From contig ML677328.1 of the NCBI GenBank assembly GCA_007922305.1, positions 8,289,787 through 8,353,786 on the forward strand: DNA of 64,000 nt. Reading direction: 5' to 3'. Origin of the DNA: Dermatemys mawii. Lineage: Eukaryota; Chordata; Testudines; Dermatemydidae. A program made the translations under genes and the position numbers. Shown piece by piece: positions 22,901 to 36,087 of the stretch. Position 1 is the first letter of the stretch; the number at the start of each line of letters is the position of its first letter. A model generated the notes under the pieces. It was not told the DNA's origin and ran no database searches. It worked only from the letters and a program-made list of their open reading frames with translations.

Positions 22901-25900
22901 GCTAGGACATCGCTGAATGCAAAGGAGACTCACAGAATGGCATGGGGATATCTGTTCCAAACATCATAGTTCTAACCCATCATTCAGAAAGGTACATTGG
23001 CATTGTTACTAATAACCTACATCATGTATTCTATGCAAAAGAAGCATATCTGATCCTACCACTTTTCGTAACTTTATTTATGTTTAATAAGTTATTAATC
23101 ACACCTACCTCACAGTTGGCAGTCACAGATTATTGCTTGTATTACATAAACTGTATAAGCTATATAATTGCCGTACACATATAGCTACACAAATCCATTA
23201 ACAGTAATGCCAAAAATGAATGAATTTTTGTTTGAGTATACACAGATCTGCATGCAATACAACATCAGAAAACATACTGTGCAGAGCTACAAAACTGTGG
23301 CTGTCACATCAAGCTTTTGTATTTGCCAAGCGAGAAAGGATCCAGAAAACACCATCAGGCATGACATAATCTAGCTCTCGAGGTGATCTTTATATAGTCG
23401 TACTATGTACAAAGACATCCTTGTGTGCTCCTAAGGCTAATGTTTATATCCTGGAGAATTAGGGTACATAGGCATGTAAAGCAGAAGCTAGAGCAGCACT
23501 AATTCATGGTTTCTGTGCTAAGTTATGACGACTTTGCTGAACAATTTACAATTTTACAGACTGTGGTATTTTCTGATATGTCCCGCCATCCTACGTACCA
23601 TGCCCACCTTGTGATTGCTCCATCAAGATGGAGACTTGTACCAGACTGGCCCTGTCCAAATGGTGTAACACCAAACCTCGGAGCTATGTACACTATTGCT
23701 CTCATAGGCAGTATTCCGTAGTCCCTGTAGTAAGTCAGACAATCTTTCTTAGCTGGTCAACGTGTTACCTATGGACACATATGTCCCATGTATTTCTACT
23801 GTTTTGAAAGAAGGCTTACTTGTTTTGCTGCTAATAATTATTTTCTCATTAATGATTACTGAGCTTCCCTTTTTGTGTAACAGAGCTAGGGGAAAAAAAG
23901 AGCCAAATAAAATGTACTAAAACACTGTTTATTAAAATTTATTAAGGTAATAAACCATTCACTTACCACTTCTGACTTTTCCATCTCCCTGTAAATTTAC
24001 TGGCTTACATGGACACTATATGGGAACATTTTCAGTTCTTATTGACAAAATCATAATGTCAGTGTCTAATGATTGCAGTGGATTTACCAGTATTGTGTCC
24101 TTAGTTTCCAAGTTTCCCTCTGTCATTTTTAAAATCCACTGTAACTAGTAACCAAATTTCTCTTATGCATTACTGGAAAACAACTATGAGAAGTCAAAGT
24201 AGCTTTTTAACTACTGCTACAAAGTAAAACAGAGCTCAAAGGATAACAAAAAGATGAGAATCTGAGTCTCATTAATAGCCAAGAAATCTTTGTCAGACAT
24301 GGCTGTGAGTCTGTATAAACATGGGAGACCTTTTTTAAATAGCTATTTTTAGAAGTTTAATATAAAGCTGGCTGACAGAATCTACTCTGAATAAAGTTTT
24401 GACTCACTTCAGCATTAATATCTGACATTAATTTGTGCTACAAAATGAATTCAGTATTCTGAGCTCAAGCTATTCATAAAAGCAGAGACCTGGAACTCAG
24501 GACAAATCATCTCAAATCTAAGAAAGGAAAATGAAAACTACTCATGAATACAAATGCTTAGGTCTCTGGGCAATAAAGAAAGTGCATGGATTCCTTCTTC
24601 TTTAGTTTCCCCATTAAGCTTTGGTCAGTGACTCTTACGCTTTCAGGTCCAAGTGCTTACATGGTCTCTATTTTCTTGTCATTAAAAACAGGTCTAGTCA
24701 TCATTTAGAGCAAGAAAAAAAATGGGTAAAACTAAAAGAGACCTGAAGACATGAGAATGTTCTCACTGCAGTATCATGGGTTTGCATGGAAGGTCCTTTG
24801 CCCAGCTTGTTGGGGAAAAAAGGGGCACTGCCCAAATAAGAGATCCCTTACAACCAGTGTGAAAAAGAAGAGCCACAGAGCTAGATCTCTTAGTATCCAA
24901 TCTGAGAAACATTTCTAGATATACTAACTTCCAAAATGCTACATGAGGCAGGCTAAGGAAAGGATTTGTCCAGTAAAGGTAATGATTGATACAGAAATTA
25001 GACCTATTGGAGAAGGCCCCTCTTTATTCATGGTGATGAAAAACCCCTGAAAACATACCAATGTGTTATGGCTTTCAAAAAAGGGGGTACAAAATAGAGG
25101 CTAACAGGCACAGGAATTTGGTTCCCACTCTTTAGGGATAGGGACTGCAACAGCTACAGGCTGCAGCCCAACTAGAGCTAGAGGCCACAGCAATTCAGGC
25201 AATTGGGTAATGTCCTTTATGCATTCAAGTGCATACAGGACATCTGTAAGACCCCAGGTAGAGAATCTGAGCTATAATTTCTTGTATATTCACGTTCAGG
25301 TAATACAAACAAGTCAAGCAAGCAATGTTGTGGACTTCTGGGCACAGTATTGTATACTGGACACAGGTAGGGCTTCCAGGTCATTGGGCAGTTCACATCT
25401 GGGCCTATGGAGTGTGGCATGGCAACTGCCATGGAGGGAGGGAGTGGCATTTGATGGGATCAGCCAATGCCGTTTGCAACATTGTCTGACAGCCTGGGAG
25501 CAGACAATAGGTGCATATATTACTCACCTCAATAAAATGAACAAACAGAAAATGGAATCAATGAATATTTGACACCCGGCAGAGTTGGGGAGTAGCAGGC
25601 AAATATTTTGCCAGTGCCTCGTTGTGGCAGATGTCCAGTGCAGGTACTCGATATGGAAGGGATACAGTTATCAGATAAAATGGATTAGAAAAGGATTTGA
25701 AGAGAAGCATCCCTTAAGGGAGCTGAGGAAGGGGTGGTGGTCCTACGTCTCCTTTTCCTAGTCCCCTTTAAGAAAGCTGAAGCAGGGAATGTGGGGCTCC
25801 CATGACTGCAACAATGGGGAGCAGATAACCCTCCTTTTAAAGCTCCCTTTCACCTCATTTGAGAGGAGGGTGGTGGAGTGCCAGTAACAGGAAGGCTGGC

Positions 25901-27342
25901 CAGGTTAAGGTTCTCTGAAATGATTAAGGAAAGGATGAGGACTGCACTGAACAATTTGTAGTCTGGGACTACCAAACATTTTAAGTGAATAAAGTTGTGG
26001 CCTAATTAAACCATTTCCATTGTCTCCTATCTTTCTTCTGGCATGAGTGGGCAACTGAAGTTCTCTCTAGACAAATTACCAAGGGGTGAAAGCAGTATCT
26101 GCATTTGAAACAAAAGAGACTTCTTTAATGTGCTGATAACTGTATCAGTTTTCAGTGCAGGGTTCCACTGAGCAAGAATGTTTTGACAACTGATATTGCT
26201 TCCACACAGTACAGTAATAAACAACTTAGTTTATTGGGGAACTGGAACACATGCAAGATCAGAGCACAAATAAAAAGCAGCAGGGTATCAAGTAAGCAGC
26301 CCTAGTGCCTCATACTTTCTTTTACCTAATATAACATATTTTAAAAAAATAAAAGACAATGCCTTTGTCATGTGTGTCCACAAATTCTTGATGATAGTTT
26401 CATATTTTACCCCATCTTCCTATCATTATGTAACAAAGAGACCAGGCGAAGGAGGGCAAATGTATTAATTGAATTTCAAACAAGTATAAATCTGTCACGA
26501 TTTTGGAATGTAAATGTTTCCCCCTCCTCTCTCCACGTTTCACAGTTTTACTGTGCTTGCCAAATCATCCTTTTGTCCTCTAAAAGCATTCTGGAACAAT
26601 ATCTCCTGATGGCAGTGACATTTAAGTGATGACAGCAAAGCTGATAAACTGATTATTGGGTTACTATTATCTCCTATTTTTTTTTATCCTCCAACTGGAA
26701 TAAGGAATAGCTTAGTGTCTGCACTTTAAAAAGTTAGGGTTGTTGGGTTTTTTTGGTGGGGGGTGGAAGTGGGGAGGTAGTCTTCCATGTAATTTCCCTC
26801 TCTATATAACTGGGTAATTTCCAAGCTAAAATTTATTCAGGATGGCACTGGATAAGGACTGACCATATGCTTTCCTTTACAATAAAATGTTTTTCTAAAC
26901 CACACAGAGTAACAAATTGTGCCACTGTGCACCATTCAGTAAGAAAAAATAAAGATGGATTCTCTAACTTATAACACAGCAGGCACTTCCCAGTATTTAG
27001 GGTGGCACTCAACAACTCCTCTAAAAACTAATACTCTACAGATGGTATTTTTGAACATTGTTTAGATGTCGCATAGTGTCACTAGGAGTCTGAAATTTCC
27101 CCACAGAGCAAACATCCCACTTCGAGAATTTTTTTTTAAAATATAAACCACTTATTAAGAGGTAAAACACAGTATGTGCTAAAAGCAAGATCCAGTGTCA
27201 ATATACAGAAAGCAGACACTACACTCTAATGGATGAAATCTCAGTTGTTCTTTCACTGAAGTCAGTGGCAAAACCTTTGTTGTCTTCTGAGAAAGCAAGA
27301 TTCAAGTGCTTACGTAGAAAAAGAGGTCGTCTTTTTTCAGTT
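22901..27342. other. Non-coding DNA with two G+C-richer unassigned patches
   Basis: 23575-23735 is a compact G+C-richer block with open frames on both strands (60 and 71 codons). 25130-25920 contains more G+C-rich sequence with the palindrome GGCATGGCAACTGCCATGG and pyrimidine/purine blocks. I recognise neither; both could be old transposon remnants. A T-run followed by a G-rich stretch lies at 26745-26780. Bases 27204-27280 carry a CACTGAAGTCAGTGGCAAAAC motif like the foldback family. Confidence 0.4.
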
Positions 27343-27440
27343 AGGGCCAGATTCTGATTGTGATGCAGTGTCACTATTGACTTCAAATGGGACTAACCAT
27401 GGAGTAAGGTATAGTTCTGTAGGATATCAGATCAGGCCCT
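27343..27440. repeat. Foldback interspersed repeat
   Basis: The outer ends AGGGCCAGATTCTGA and TCAGATCAGGCCCT are near-inverted repeats. The interior holds CACTATTGACTTCAAATGGG and CATGGAGTAAGG. This is the best single copy here of the AGGGCC(A/T)GAT foldback family. Confidence 0.65.
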
Positions 27441-30057
27441 TATTTAGAAAGCCAGGTACCTACTTTCTAATTGATCTCCTAAGCAACATGATTTGCAACT
27501 GTTCTGCTAGAGAATGCTACAAATGAAAGAGTTTTAAAATATCATTTTGATCAATTTTGTGCTTAGGAAACTACAACAAATGTTCTACCTTTTGATACAG
27601 CTGCAAAGAAAAGTCTTCCATTTCTATACCATGAGGTAAGGATGGTGCAAAATGACAGAGGATTTAGGAGCCACTGCTTTTATTGTTGAGGTCTGAAGAT
27701 GAGCTTTACAATGCCACAGATAGAGTGATACACCAGCTAAGTTATATACCCTCTCAGAGAATCCAACACCAACTCAGAATCTAAAGATCCAAGCCTTCAT
27801 AACTGGGTCATACAAGCCCACAGTAATAATGGTCAAAATTCTCATCTGCTGAACAGTGGTCACGGAAGCGAGTGCATGAATAAGGACCTCTAGGGAATGG
27901 CACCGAGTTAGTGTGCTTGACAGAAAGAGGGTGATCAGTGTACATACTGTTTTACCGTAAGTACTCATATTATTTTATTTTTTTTTCATTTTCCCCATGT
28001 TGTATCGAACAGCTTTGTACTATCCATCTAGTCAGCCCTGCAACATTACAATTATAGATGAGATTCTACTGCAGGTATCCACACATCATAGCTTTGCCTA
28101 TGTCAGCTCCATGCGGTCTCATCACATGATAACTCGATTTAACTCTGATTTTTCTCGCTTGTTATTTCCCTGAACACTAAGAAAAAAAATAATCTACTCC
28201 ATTGATTGAGGGACAGTATATTGATCATCCCCTTTGAAAGTGTTTACTGGGAATAATGAGGATTACTACATTTGGTTATAGATCTCTGTCTCCAGAAAAA
28301 ATAAGGGGGAACTGACTTTGATGAATTACCACATTGATATGCATTAGGTGCATCAGAATGGCCTACCTATACTTATAATTCAGCCTCATTTTCAATAGAA
28401 TTTTCCATAAAAGGTGTATCCCAGAACACTTTACAGAGTTAAATGGACAATGATGAAGTTAAACACACAATGAATAACACAGAGAAAAATGAAGGGGAGA
28501 GAGGTATAGGCAAGGCTGACAAGAAAGGATTTTATATTAAATTTGAAAAGAGAAGGTTAGTTGGAGTCTGAAGCAAAGCACATTGAAGTCAATGGAAAGG
28601 CCACAATGGGCTGCAGATCACGCCATTGGTGAGACGAAGAGAGATACAGGTAAACTCGTCTAGAAGACAAGAGTTGAGGAGGAAAAGCCTTTAACTGTGA
28701 TTGTGGGAAAGGAAGGAGAGGAGGCTGCTGCCAGATGAGGGTTGGAGCAAGGTCAGTAAAGAAAGAAAAGCTCTACAACAAAAGCTGGTGCAAATACATA
28801 TAGGTTTGGAGGAAAAAAACACCTATCTGACTGACTGCTCAAATTGATCTCCTTTATTCACTCACTGATTTCAGCACAACCTTTGGCATAAGCACAAAAA
28901 CCATTACAATTACAGAAGTGTTCCCCTGGAGTTTTCACCCACTTTTGATACCATGTCTAGGAGTGAATTTTCAAAGCTAATGAAAATCTTATTGTTGGAA
29001 CCAATACACCTCAGTATTTGGCTCCCTATAAATGATTAAAAATAGACAGATACATGCCAGTGAGCTGGTTTGAAAATGTACCCCTTACTGACTCATTGTT
29101 AAGGGACACTCTCAACTCAAATTTAGCACAAACTGTTGGTGTTATATATGGTGTTATATATATATCCTTTAACAAATCTATGATATAACTGAAATGTTTC
29201 CGTGTCTTTATGTTTTTTAAACATTCCAAGAGAAAATTATATTTTCAACATAAATATGGGCTACTTAAACTAATCACAACTATATTTTCCTTGATTTTGA
29301 TAAGGCTTTAATTTTTTGCTCTCAGTTTCCTAAATCAACGTAAGCTAAGAGCCAAATTCTCTAAGAAATGAAAGATTTTGACTCTAGCAAAACATCTCAG
29401 TTTTTTAAACAGATCCACATTTTAGCTATAACATTAAGTAGACTTTTAAAGTTGGTTTTGAGGTGCAGAGAATTCTTCCCTGATATCATGTAATCATGTA
29501 TTTGTATTTGTTCTAATTTTCTGTATTCTTATTAGCCAGAAATAAGATAACATCAGTATAGACATTTTCCTATGCTTTCTCTTTTTAAAACATGAATAAA
29601 AAATAAAAAATTGTGTTAAGAAGTTAAAATAATCATTCCTCTTCATTGTCTGCATCCCAACTATTGCAGCATGGGTGACGTAAAATTGAAACTGTTGATA
29701 TACAAATGTAATACTGACTTAACTGATTTTCATCGTCCACCCTATGAAATAGGAAAGGATTAAAAAAACTAAAGAAACAAAACTGAAGTAAATACAAATA
29801 TCAGAACAAACAGTGAGTAGTAAATGGGATTTTTAAAATGTTTACATGCAAAAATCTAACCTGTTTTAGTAATGCAGGTATGAAAATGTATGTAAAATAT
29901 AATTCTAAGTTGATAGTATCCCTTAAAACACCCTTTGCATGGGTGGTTGCCCTTGGAGAATGATGTGAGAAACTAAGCATCAAGCTTGTCAATGCAACAT
30001 GTAAAGAATTAATCAAAGTTATTGTAATCACATCAGCCTAAATTCTAACACTACTAC
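27441..30057. other. Non-coding DNA, nothing recognised
   Basis: A+T-rich; includes a short (TA) run near 29155-29165. No coding or RNA feature supported. Confidence 0.5.
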
Positions 30058-30155
30058 GACCTTGAATAATGCCCAACTCTGCAACTTGTCCAACTGAAAT
30101 CGTGCAGTACAGTGCTTTTTAATAAGAGTATGGGCACCACAATCTGGCCCTCAGC
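30058..30155 (-). repeat. Half-copy of foldback repeat
   Basis: The plus strand reads CGTGCAGTACAGTGC...AAGAGTATGGGCACC followed by ACAATCTGGCCCTCAG. The reverse complement starts GAGGGCCAGATTGTGGTGCC, the same end as the foldbacks at 8.6 and 27.3 kb. It lies within a 130-codon minus-strand frame (30054-30446), which is therefore unlikely to be a gene. Confidence 0.5.
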
Positions 30156-30539
30156 TGTCTTCACCTTAGACGCTGTGATACTGGGGACTGTGCCTCCAAA
30201 ACAGAGAAACTGAGTGTCAGTAAACTGAAATGGAGGAAGACGAGTGTTTAGTCCTATTTTCATGTCTTTATTCCTGGGAGGCCTGTGTTGGCTGATACCG
30301 ACCATAGTTTGGTTTTTTTTAATGCCACTGCTTAAAGTGTTCTGACAAACACCACTTGAGAATGCAGAGATTATTTTTTCTGCCAAAACTATATGATTTG
30401 CAAATGAAATGCAAACCTCTGAAAGACTTGGTAATTGCAGACACATACTCTAGAGCATAATGACAAAAACGCAGTGGAGCAAAGTCCAGAGCTAGATTTT
30501 GTACATGTCAGTCAGATTTAAAACAAAACATGCTTGTCC

Positions 30540-31340
30540 AGTCTCAGACAAAACATGGACTGTGATTGCCAGAGCTACTGCTCAGGATGAGACCCTGCAG
30601 AAAGTAATTATACCTATTAGCACCAGGTGTCTGAGACAGTACATTCCCAGCTGCTGTTATGAACATAAGAGGGAGCTCTCAGTACTAGATGGGATTTTGT
30701 TTAAAGGCCCGGATGGTATGAGAGAAAAATAAAGAGGACACATGAAGGTCATTTTAGAACAGAAAAATTATAAGAGAAGGGCAGAGTTGTTTTATATTGG
30801 CCTCAAATGAACAGCAACATTGAGGAAACTATTAAGGCTTGTTGAATATGCCAGAAATAAAAAAGTCAAGTCAAGTGAGAGAGTCCACACAGGAGCCACA
30901 AGAAATAATAATCCCTAGGAGCAAAGCAGGCAAGTTAGATTTGTTTACTAGCTAGATCTGGCTGGAAAATGCTCTGTATTTGTCACTTCCTTGAGATACC
31001 CATTCTACAGCTAAACAAGTTATTGTGCATATCAAATCTAGTTTGCTAGACATGGTATACCTGACATAGAAACACCTAACGATGGGGCATAGTTTAATGG
31101 GCATGAGGTTAAGACATCTGCAACAAAATATGGGTTGACATGTAATCCTTAATCCGTATTATCCCCAGTCCAAAGGATTAGGGAAAATGGTGTCAATTTA
31201 ATAAAGCACCTACTGAGAAATGCTGCAGTCAGATTCTGATCCATATCTAGCATCATTAAATTATGAAGTGACACCAATGAAACATGCATTGTCACCTGTT
31301 AATATTCTGTTCAACAAAACACAGAGAACAAGAATGCCTA
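30540..31340 (+). pseudogene. Ty3/gypsy-type retrotransposon integrase remnant
   Basis: Several segments in successive frames line up in order with the pol 3' region of a Ty3/gypsy LTR retrotransposon. First comes a pre-integrase linker (ATAQDETLQKV, then KRELSVLDGILFKG, about 30575-30710). Next is the H2C2 zinc-binding site: HEGH codons at 30741-30752, a YWPQMNSNIEE-like stretch, then Cys codons at 30840-30842 and 30849-30851. The core has a NDGA.F segment with its Asp codon at 31081 (second catalytic Asp region) and a KYGLTCNP..S segment before a degraded NG motif. The C-terminal part has LNYEVTPMKHALSPVNILFN (about 31250-31315), like the YRsTP..G.SPa.LL motif of the family. Stops and frameshifts are frequent and the catalytic Glu is not evident. 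No LTRs were found. It is a dead copy that would once have inserted retrotransposon cDNA into the genome. Confidence 0.75.
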
Positions 31341-33769
31341 GGCTATTAGAAACTGGTGGCAGAGTTACTGGGGACTGAGACAGAGAGAGAGAGATAAGGA
31401 GAAAAAAACCCAAAACCCTATTTGTGGTCCTGGCTCTTGCCACTACTTTGTGAAAATGATGCTGTGTATCTCTATGATGGGAAACAATGGTCACAAACAG
31501 CAGTGACATCAAGAGGTTGCCCTCTAGTTGTATTAGGTTCTCACACAGAATAAAGCACCTCTAGCAAGCTCCTTAAGCGCTGAGTCATCACTGAATACCA
31601 CAGATGCTACCATGAATAAATGCAATTCCATTTGTTCTTACCAAGAACTGTTCAGTTGCAGTGAACACATACTGGTTATGTGGTTCAGTTTTTTTAGTAA
31701 AGAATTTCTTCTTTAGGGTTTTAACAAGCCACCTTTAAGCAAAAGGAAAACATGGACTTAGCTTTGCCTGTTCCAGCTATAATGTTCGATTCCCAGTTAA
31801 TCAAAGTCTTTTTTGTAATATAAATTAAGCTGTAGGTATTAAGTACAAGGAATGGTCCAGATGAACAATTCCTCACTGCAGAAGGTTAGATTAGTTGTAA
31901 TGCAGCAAATTGATTACACCCATAGCAAAAGTAGGGCTGTTTTAGATGACTCTGAACTATTGTATATGAAACAATTTCCTTCCACTATTGCCTTAAAATT
32001 ATATAAAATATACATGCCAAATTCATCCTAAATAATGGCTCATTGCAACCTGATAATTCTTCTTGTTATGTCATTTATGCTACATCTCTCCTCTCTCATG
32101 GCATTATCTCAAATGCTTGCTGTATAATGGCTTGCACACATTGCCACTTGTTCGTAGACACATTGAATTTCAATGTGTTTCATTTCTTTTGATACACTAT
32201 GTTAAAGTGATTACTCTCTTACACATGCAATACATTATTTTAACCTCAGTTTATACAAGGTCAGCAGGATGCCTCAATCGGAACACCAGCCCTATAATTA
32301 ATGTTGCCAAATTATGAAGTTTATCCTTGCCCAAAGACGAAGACAGGTTTTACAATCAGAACCCTGCAAAACAGAGTCAAGATGATGCACTAAATATAAA
32401 TGTTTGTGTTTTACTCCCTTATCTTAGATACTTTGTAAAAAAGAAAGAAACTTAATGATATTTTAAGGACAGGCAAACTAGTTCAGATAAAACAGCCTAC
32501 TCTATGTGGCTGTGTAAATCTCAGGAGCAGCTTCCATCTGTGAATTAATACAAATCCTTATTTCAGTTCACATCCTTTTTACCAAACTGAAGGACTCCTA
32601 GGGAAAGTCAGATAAAATCATTGAGGGTCAATGAAGGCCCAAACTAACACTCACTGAAGTGAATGAGAATGTTTCAGTGCAATGGGTGATGGATCAGGCC
32701 CTTAGTTCCCATATAAAATCATAAATCAGCACAGCTACACCCCAAACTTGCCCCTTAATCACTCACAGGCTGATAAACCTGGCCTTAGTTTCAAGTCTGG
32801 AATGCAAGGCAAAAACAGTTAAAATTGGGGATTTGAATTCCTTGATACGTTTTACATGAGTCTGTTCCCTAAAATCTGAATCCAAACCCAAACGTTTTCA
32901 GAGGTTTGAAAAAGTTCAGTGAACTACATATGCATACAAAAAAGTCTACCATTTTCCTCCTTCACCAAACCAAACTTCCAAATCATTTCAAATTAACCCG
33001 TTAACAGTGCACAAAGAGTAAATATTGAGTCACAATGGAGTTATGTCTTTCTAATAAATGTGTGCGGTGTTATACAAACAGCAAAATTCCATGCTAACTG
33101 AAGCCTCAAGTAACTGGATTCAAGAGAACTGCAGGGCGCATAAGTCGATATAGAATCAGGCCATAAAGGTTATCACATAAGACAACGTTTTCAAAAGTGC
33201 ATGTGTAAATGTGCATGCACCTGACCTTTGTACAGGAGGAGTTAAAGATGGTCATTCAAGGCCAGGTTCCACATGCACACAAACAGACCCATATCTGCCA
33301 GTGCAGATCTTCAACTTGTATTCACAAACTGGTACATTTGTTGTATTTTATTCTGTTGAATAAGTCCCTTGGAATCTTGAAACTGAAACCTGGTATTCCA
33401 TTTAGTTGTTCCTCCCTTGCAGACACACTCCTTAGTTATTGCACGTTAGCTTGAGAATTCTCAAGTAATAACATTTTTATTTGTCCTTAAAAAAAAAGCA
33501 CTGGCTCAGTTTAAAAAAAGACCATCCCATAAAGAATTACATTGACTTTGCAAACATAGCTGTATTGTGACACAATTACTCACATTCAGTGATGCTCTGT
33601 ACAATAAGTGGTCCCTTTGAAGTTAAGTGAACTTGTGTTTGCAAGGATATTACGATCTAGCCCAATCTAGCTCGCTCCCATCATGTCAATGTCAAAATTC
33701 TCACTGATTTTAGTGGGAGCAGGATTAGGCTCCATATGAAAAAATAAAGTAAAACCAATCATTCATACT
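31341..33769. other. Non-coding DNA, nothing recognised
   Basis: A (GA) run lies at 31376-31396. Bases 32632-32702 carry a CACTGAAGTGAATGAGAA...GATCAGGCCC pattern of the foldback type, and 33690-33735 a CTGATTTTAGTGGGAGCAGG motif of the same kind. The rest is featureless. Confidence 0.45.
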
Positions 33770-34060
33770 AAACACTGCAAAGCTCCTTCCATCTGATGAG
33801 TTCCATGTGCTTTACAAACATTAGTAAAGCCTTGTACTAATGTGGTGAGATGGGAAACTATCCATTCCTCCATATTACAGATGGAGAAACTAAGCTTCTT
33901 GGATCAGGGACTGTCTGCTCTGTTTGTCTATAGGGTAGCTAGCTGCATGGGGCCCTGATCTTATTATAATACAAATAATAAGTTAGAGAGGATAAGTAAT
34001 TCTCCCAGTGAAATTAAAGAAGTCTGTGATAGCTGGGAATGAAACCAGTATTTTTACTCC
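33770..34060 (+). repeat. MIR-like SINE, split by a nested repeat tail
   Basis: Bases 33770-33894 follow a MIR/CORE-SINE pattern (GTGCTTTACAAACATTAGTA, then CATATTACAGATGGAGAAAC then TAAG). Bases 33981-34060 continue it (AGAGAGGATAAGTAATTC, AGCTGGGAATGAAACCAG). Between them, about 86 bp read GGATCAGGGACTGTCTGCTC...GCATGGGGCCCTGATC...ATACAAATAATA, the same tail type as at 7.05 kb. The match to MIR is by memory of its consensus, and the element is old and inactive. Confidence 0.6.
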
Positions 34061-35142
34061 TATTTGTGAACTTGAGCTAAAGGATAATCCTTCTAGTAAC
34101 AGCTACCTATGCACACCTATCACCTACCTGTAATCTTTATTGAAATATCCTACAAACGGGTTTTCCGAAGCTGCATTTACATAGTTCCAGAGAACTTTAT
34201 ATTTGAGCTGGCAAAATCTACGCTGGGAAAAATTAAGGGCCTGAAAATGATAAAATAGCCTTAAATGTAGGTCAAGACTTTCGAAAACAGAAGCCTACAT
34301 TTAGGCTCATAAATCCACATTTTGGCACCTAAATAAATAGCCTAGTTTTCAGGAGCTCCCAGAGAAGCAAATTAAAATCTTGTCCATAGGTTTCCAAATA
34401 CCCAACTAACTATTTTCTCTAGTCCAATGTCAACTATTTCAAAGAGCAGGTTAGCCACTGGAAAAGAATCCCCCCCACCCCAAACTATTATTAACTTTAG
34501 CAGAATCTGTAGTTAAAATAAATCCTAATTTTTGGCTAGTGTCATTGCAACTTTCTCTCCAATGAATCACTTGACTTTCTGTGGGGGCTTTAAGCACTGC
34601 TCAAAATGAACAATTTCTAGATGCTTGAAAAAGTGATTTCTCTCTCCCTCTCCCTGCAAGGATGGAAGCCGCAGACAGAACTCTCACTGTATTTCCAGCT
34701 CAGTGTGCTTTACACAAAAGCTAGACTCCTAAAGGGAAAAGATAACTGCTTTACTCTCTAGTCCCCAGGAGACTCATTCTCTAGGAAGAACAGAAAGCTT
34801 CTGAGGTTACAGCAGCAATACATGCATGGGCAGATATTCTTCCCTTAAAGAGAAATACCTACAAGTGTGAACCCATTCATTTAGGCAGGATTTGGTGTGA
34901 CCCTAAGAACTCCTCAGTGCCAACTGGCAAAGAGTTGACTGTTCTATAATAACTACTCCTATTAGACCTAACAAACTCACTACACCAGGCACTGCTTTCA
35001 TTGTATTTATCTATAAAGAATGTCATGTGAGATCTTAAATGGAAGCCAGGATCAGGCCAGTCATTAATATAGTTGTGAAATGGATGTACTGACAATATGT
35101 TAGGACCTACATATATATACAGACCTAGTGACTGTACTTGTC
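34061..35142. other. Non-coding DNA, nothing recognised
   Basis: No supported feature. Confidence 0.5.
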
Positions 35143-35431
35143 TCAGGGTACGTCCTCACTACCGCGGGTAGCCGTTGATCTTTTAGCAATCAATTTCTCG
35201 CGTCTTGTAAAGACGTGAGAAATCGATCGCCAGCACTGCCCCTGTCGACTCCGTAACTCCAGCTTGACGCGAGGCATAAGCTGGAGTCGACAGGGGAGTG
35301 CGCCGCCGACTGCCACCACCATGAGGACAGCAGGTAAATCAGCTTCAGATACGCCGACGTCAGCTACGTGATTCACGTAGCTGAAGTTGCGTTTCTGCAG
35401 TCGATCCCCGCCCCTAGTGAAGTCAAGATCA
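35143..35431. mobile_element. CpG-rich multi-hairpin miniature transposon (Harbinger-like)
   Basis: The element is about 35146-35428. The left end GGGTACGTCCTCACTA and the reverse complement of the right end (TCTTGACTTCACTA) are imperfect inverted repeats, and TCA flanks both sides (35143-35145, 35429-35431). The interior has three strong palindromes: ATTTCTCGCGTCTT / AAGACGTGAGAAAT, CCCCTGTCGACTC / GAGTCGACAGGGG, and TCAGCTACGTGATTCACGTAGCTGA. It is much richer in CpG than the flanks. No protein frame is credible: the 100-codon minus-strand frame runs through the palindromes. The end motif links it to the elements at 40.57 and 47.49 kb. Confidence 0.75.
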
Positions 35432-36087
35432 GAGGGGAATCTCACAATTCATATCCACTATTATACTAGATCTCAAGGCTACAACATCCCTGTTTACCAA
35501 CCACATGTACTTGGCAGGATCAACTACGTTTGGCACCTACAAGAGACTTCTGTTCTGCAATTGCAATTGGTAGGAAATGCAATGACTCCGTATGGGTTCT
35601 TCGAAACACTGTACTAGTTATTTATCCATAAGAGCATATCAGTGAAAAGGGTTAAAACAACAAAAGGTCTGCACACACATTAGTCTATCCGACAGGTTAG
35701 ACAGGCCCAACTTACTCTTTAACATTCCAGCAATTGAGAAGGAACTACAGCCTGCTTTCTCCTCACACTGTCTTTCCCCATTCCCCCTCAGCCTCTGGGA
35801 GTGTCTTCTAAAAACCTGCACAACATCTTAAAAAGACAAGACTGGGAGCTTAATTTCACGAATTTGCTAGGCATTGAAAATCATGAACATGATAAAGACT
35901 TGGGGCTTATTACAATTTTCTGTAGCCCACTAACCCCTCTTTTTTGTCATATGACTGCAGAGATGTTAACTGCCTACCTCATCTTGAAAAGTCTCTTACA
36001 ATATGTTAACTTCTTATGCTATAAAATTTATTCTACCATGTATTTATCTGAGTATCTTCCCAGACCCCATACACTTTGTCTTTTTAG
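35432..36087. other. Non-coding DNA, nothing recognised
   Basis: No recognised family. The 123-codon frame starting 35801 has no domain I know. Confidence 0.4.

Noticed and set aside
30054..30446. 130-codon minus-strand frame considered as a retroelement protease
   Set aside because: Part of it is the foldback repeat ending in GGGCCAGATTGTGG. No DTG-type active site is present, and the neighbouring integrase remnant is on the opposite strand.
35143..35445. 100-codon minus-strand frame
   Set aside because: It reads straight through the palindromes of a miniature transposon and is explained by high G+C content.
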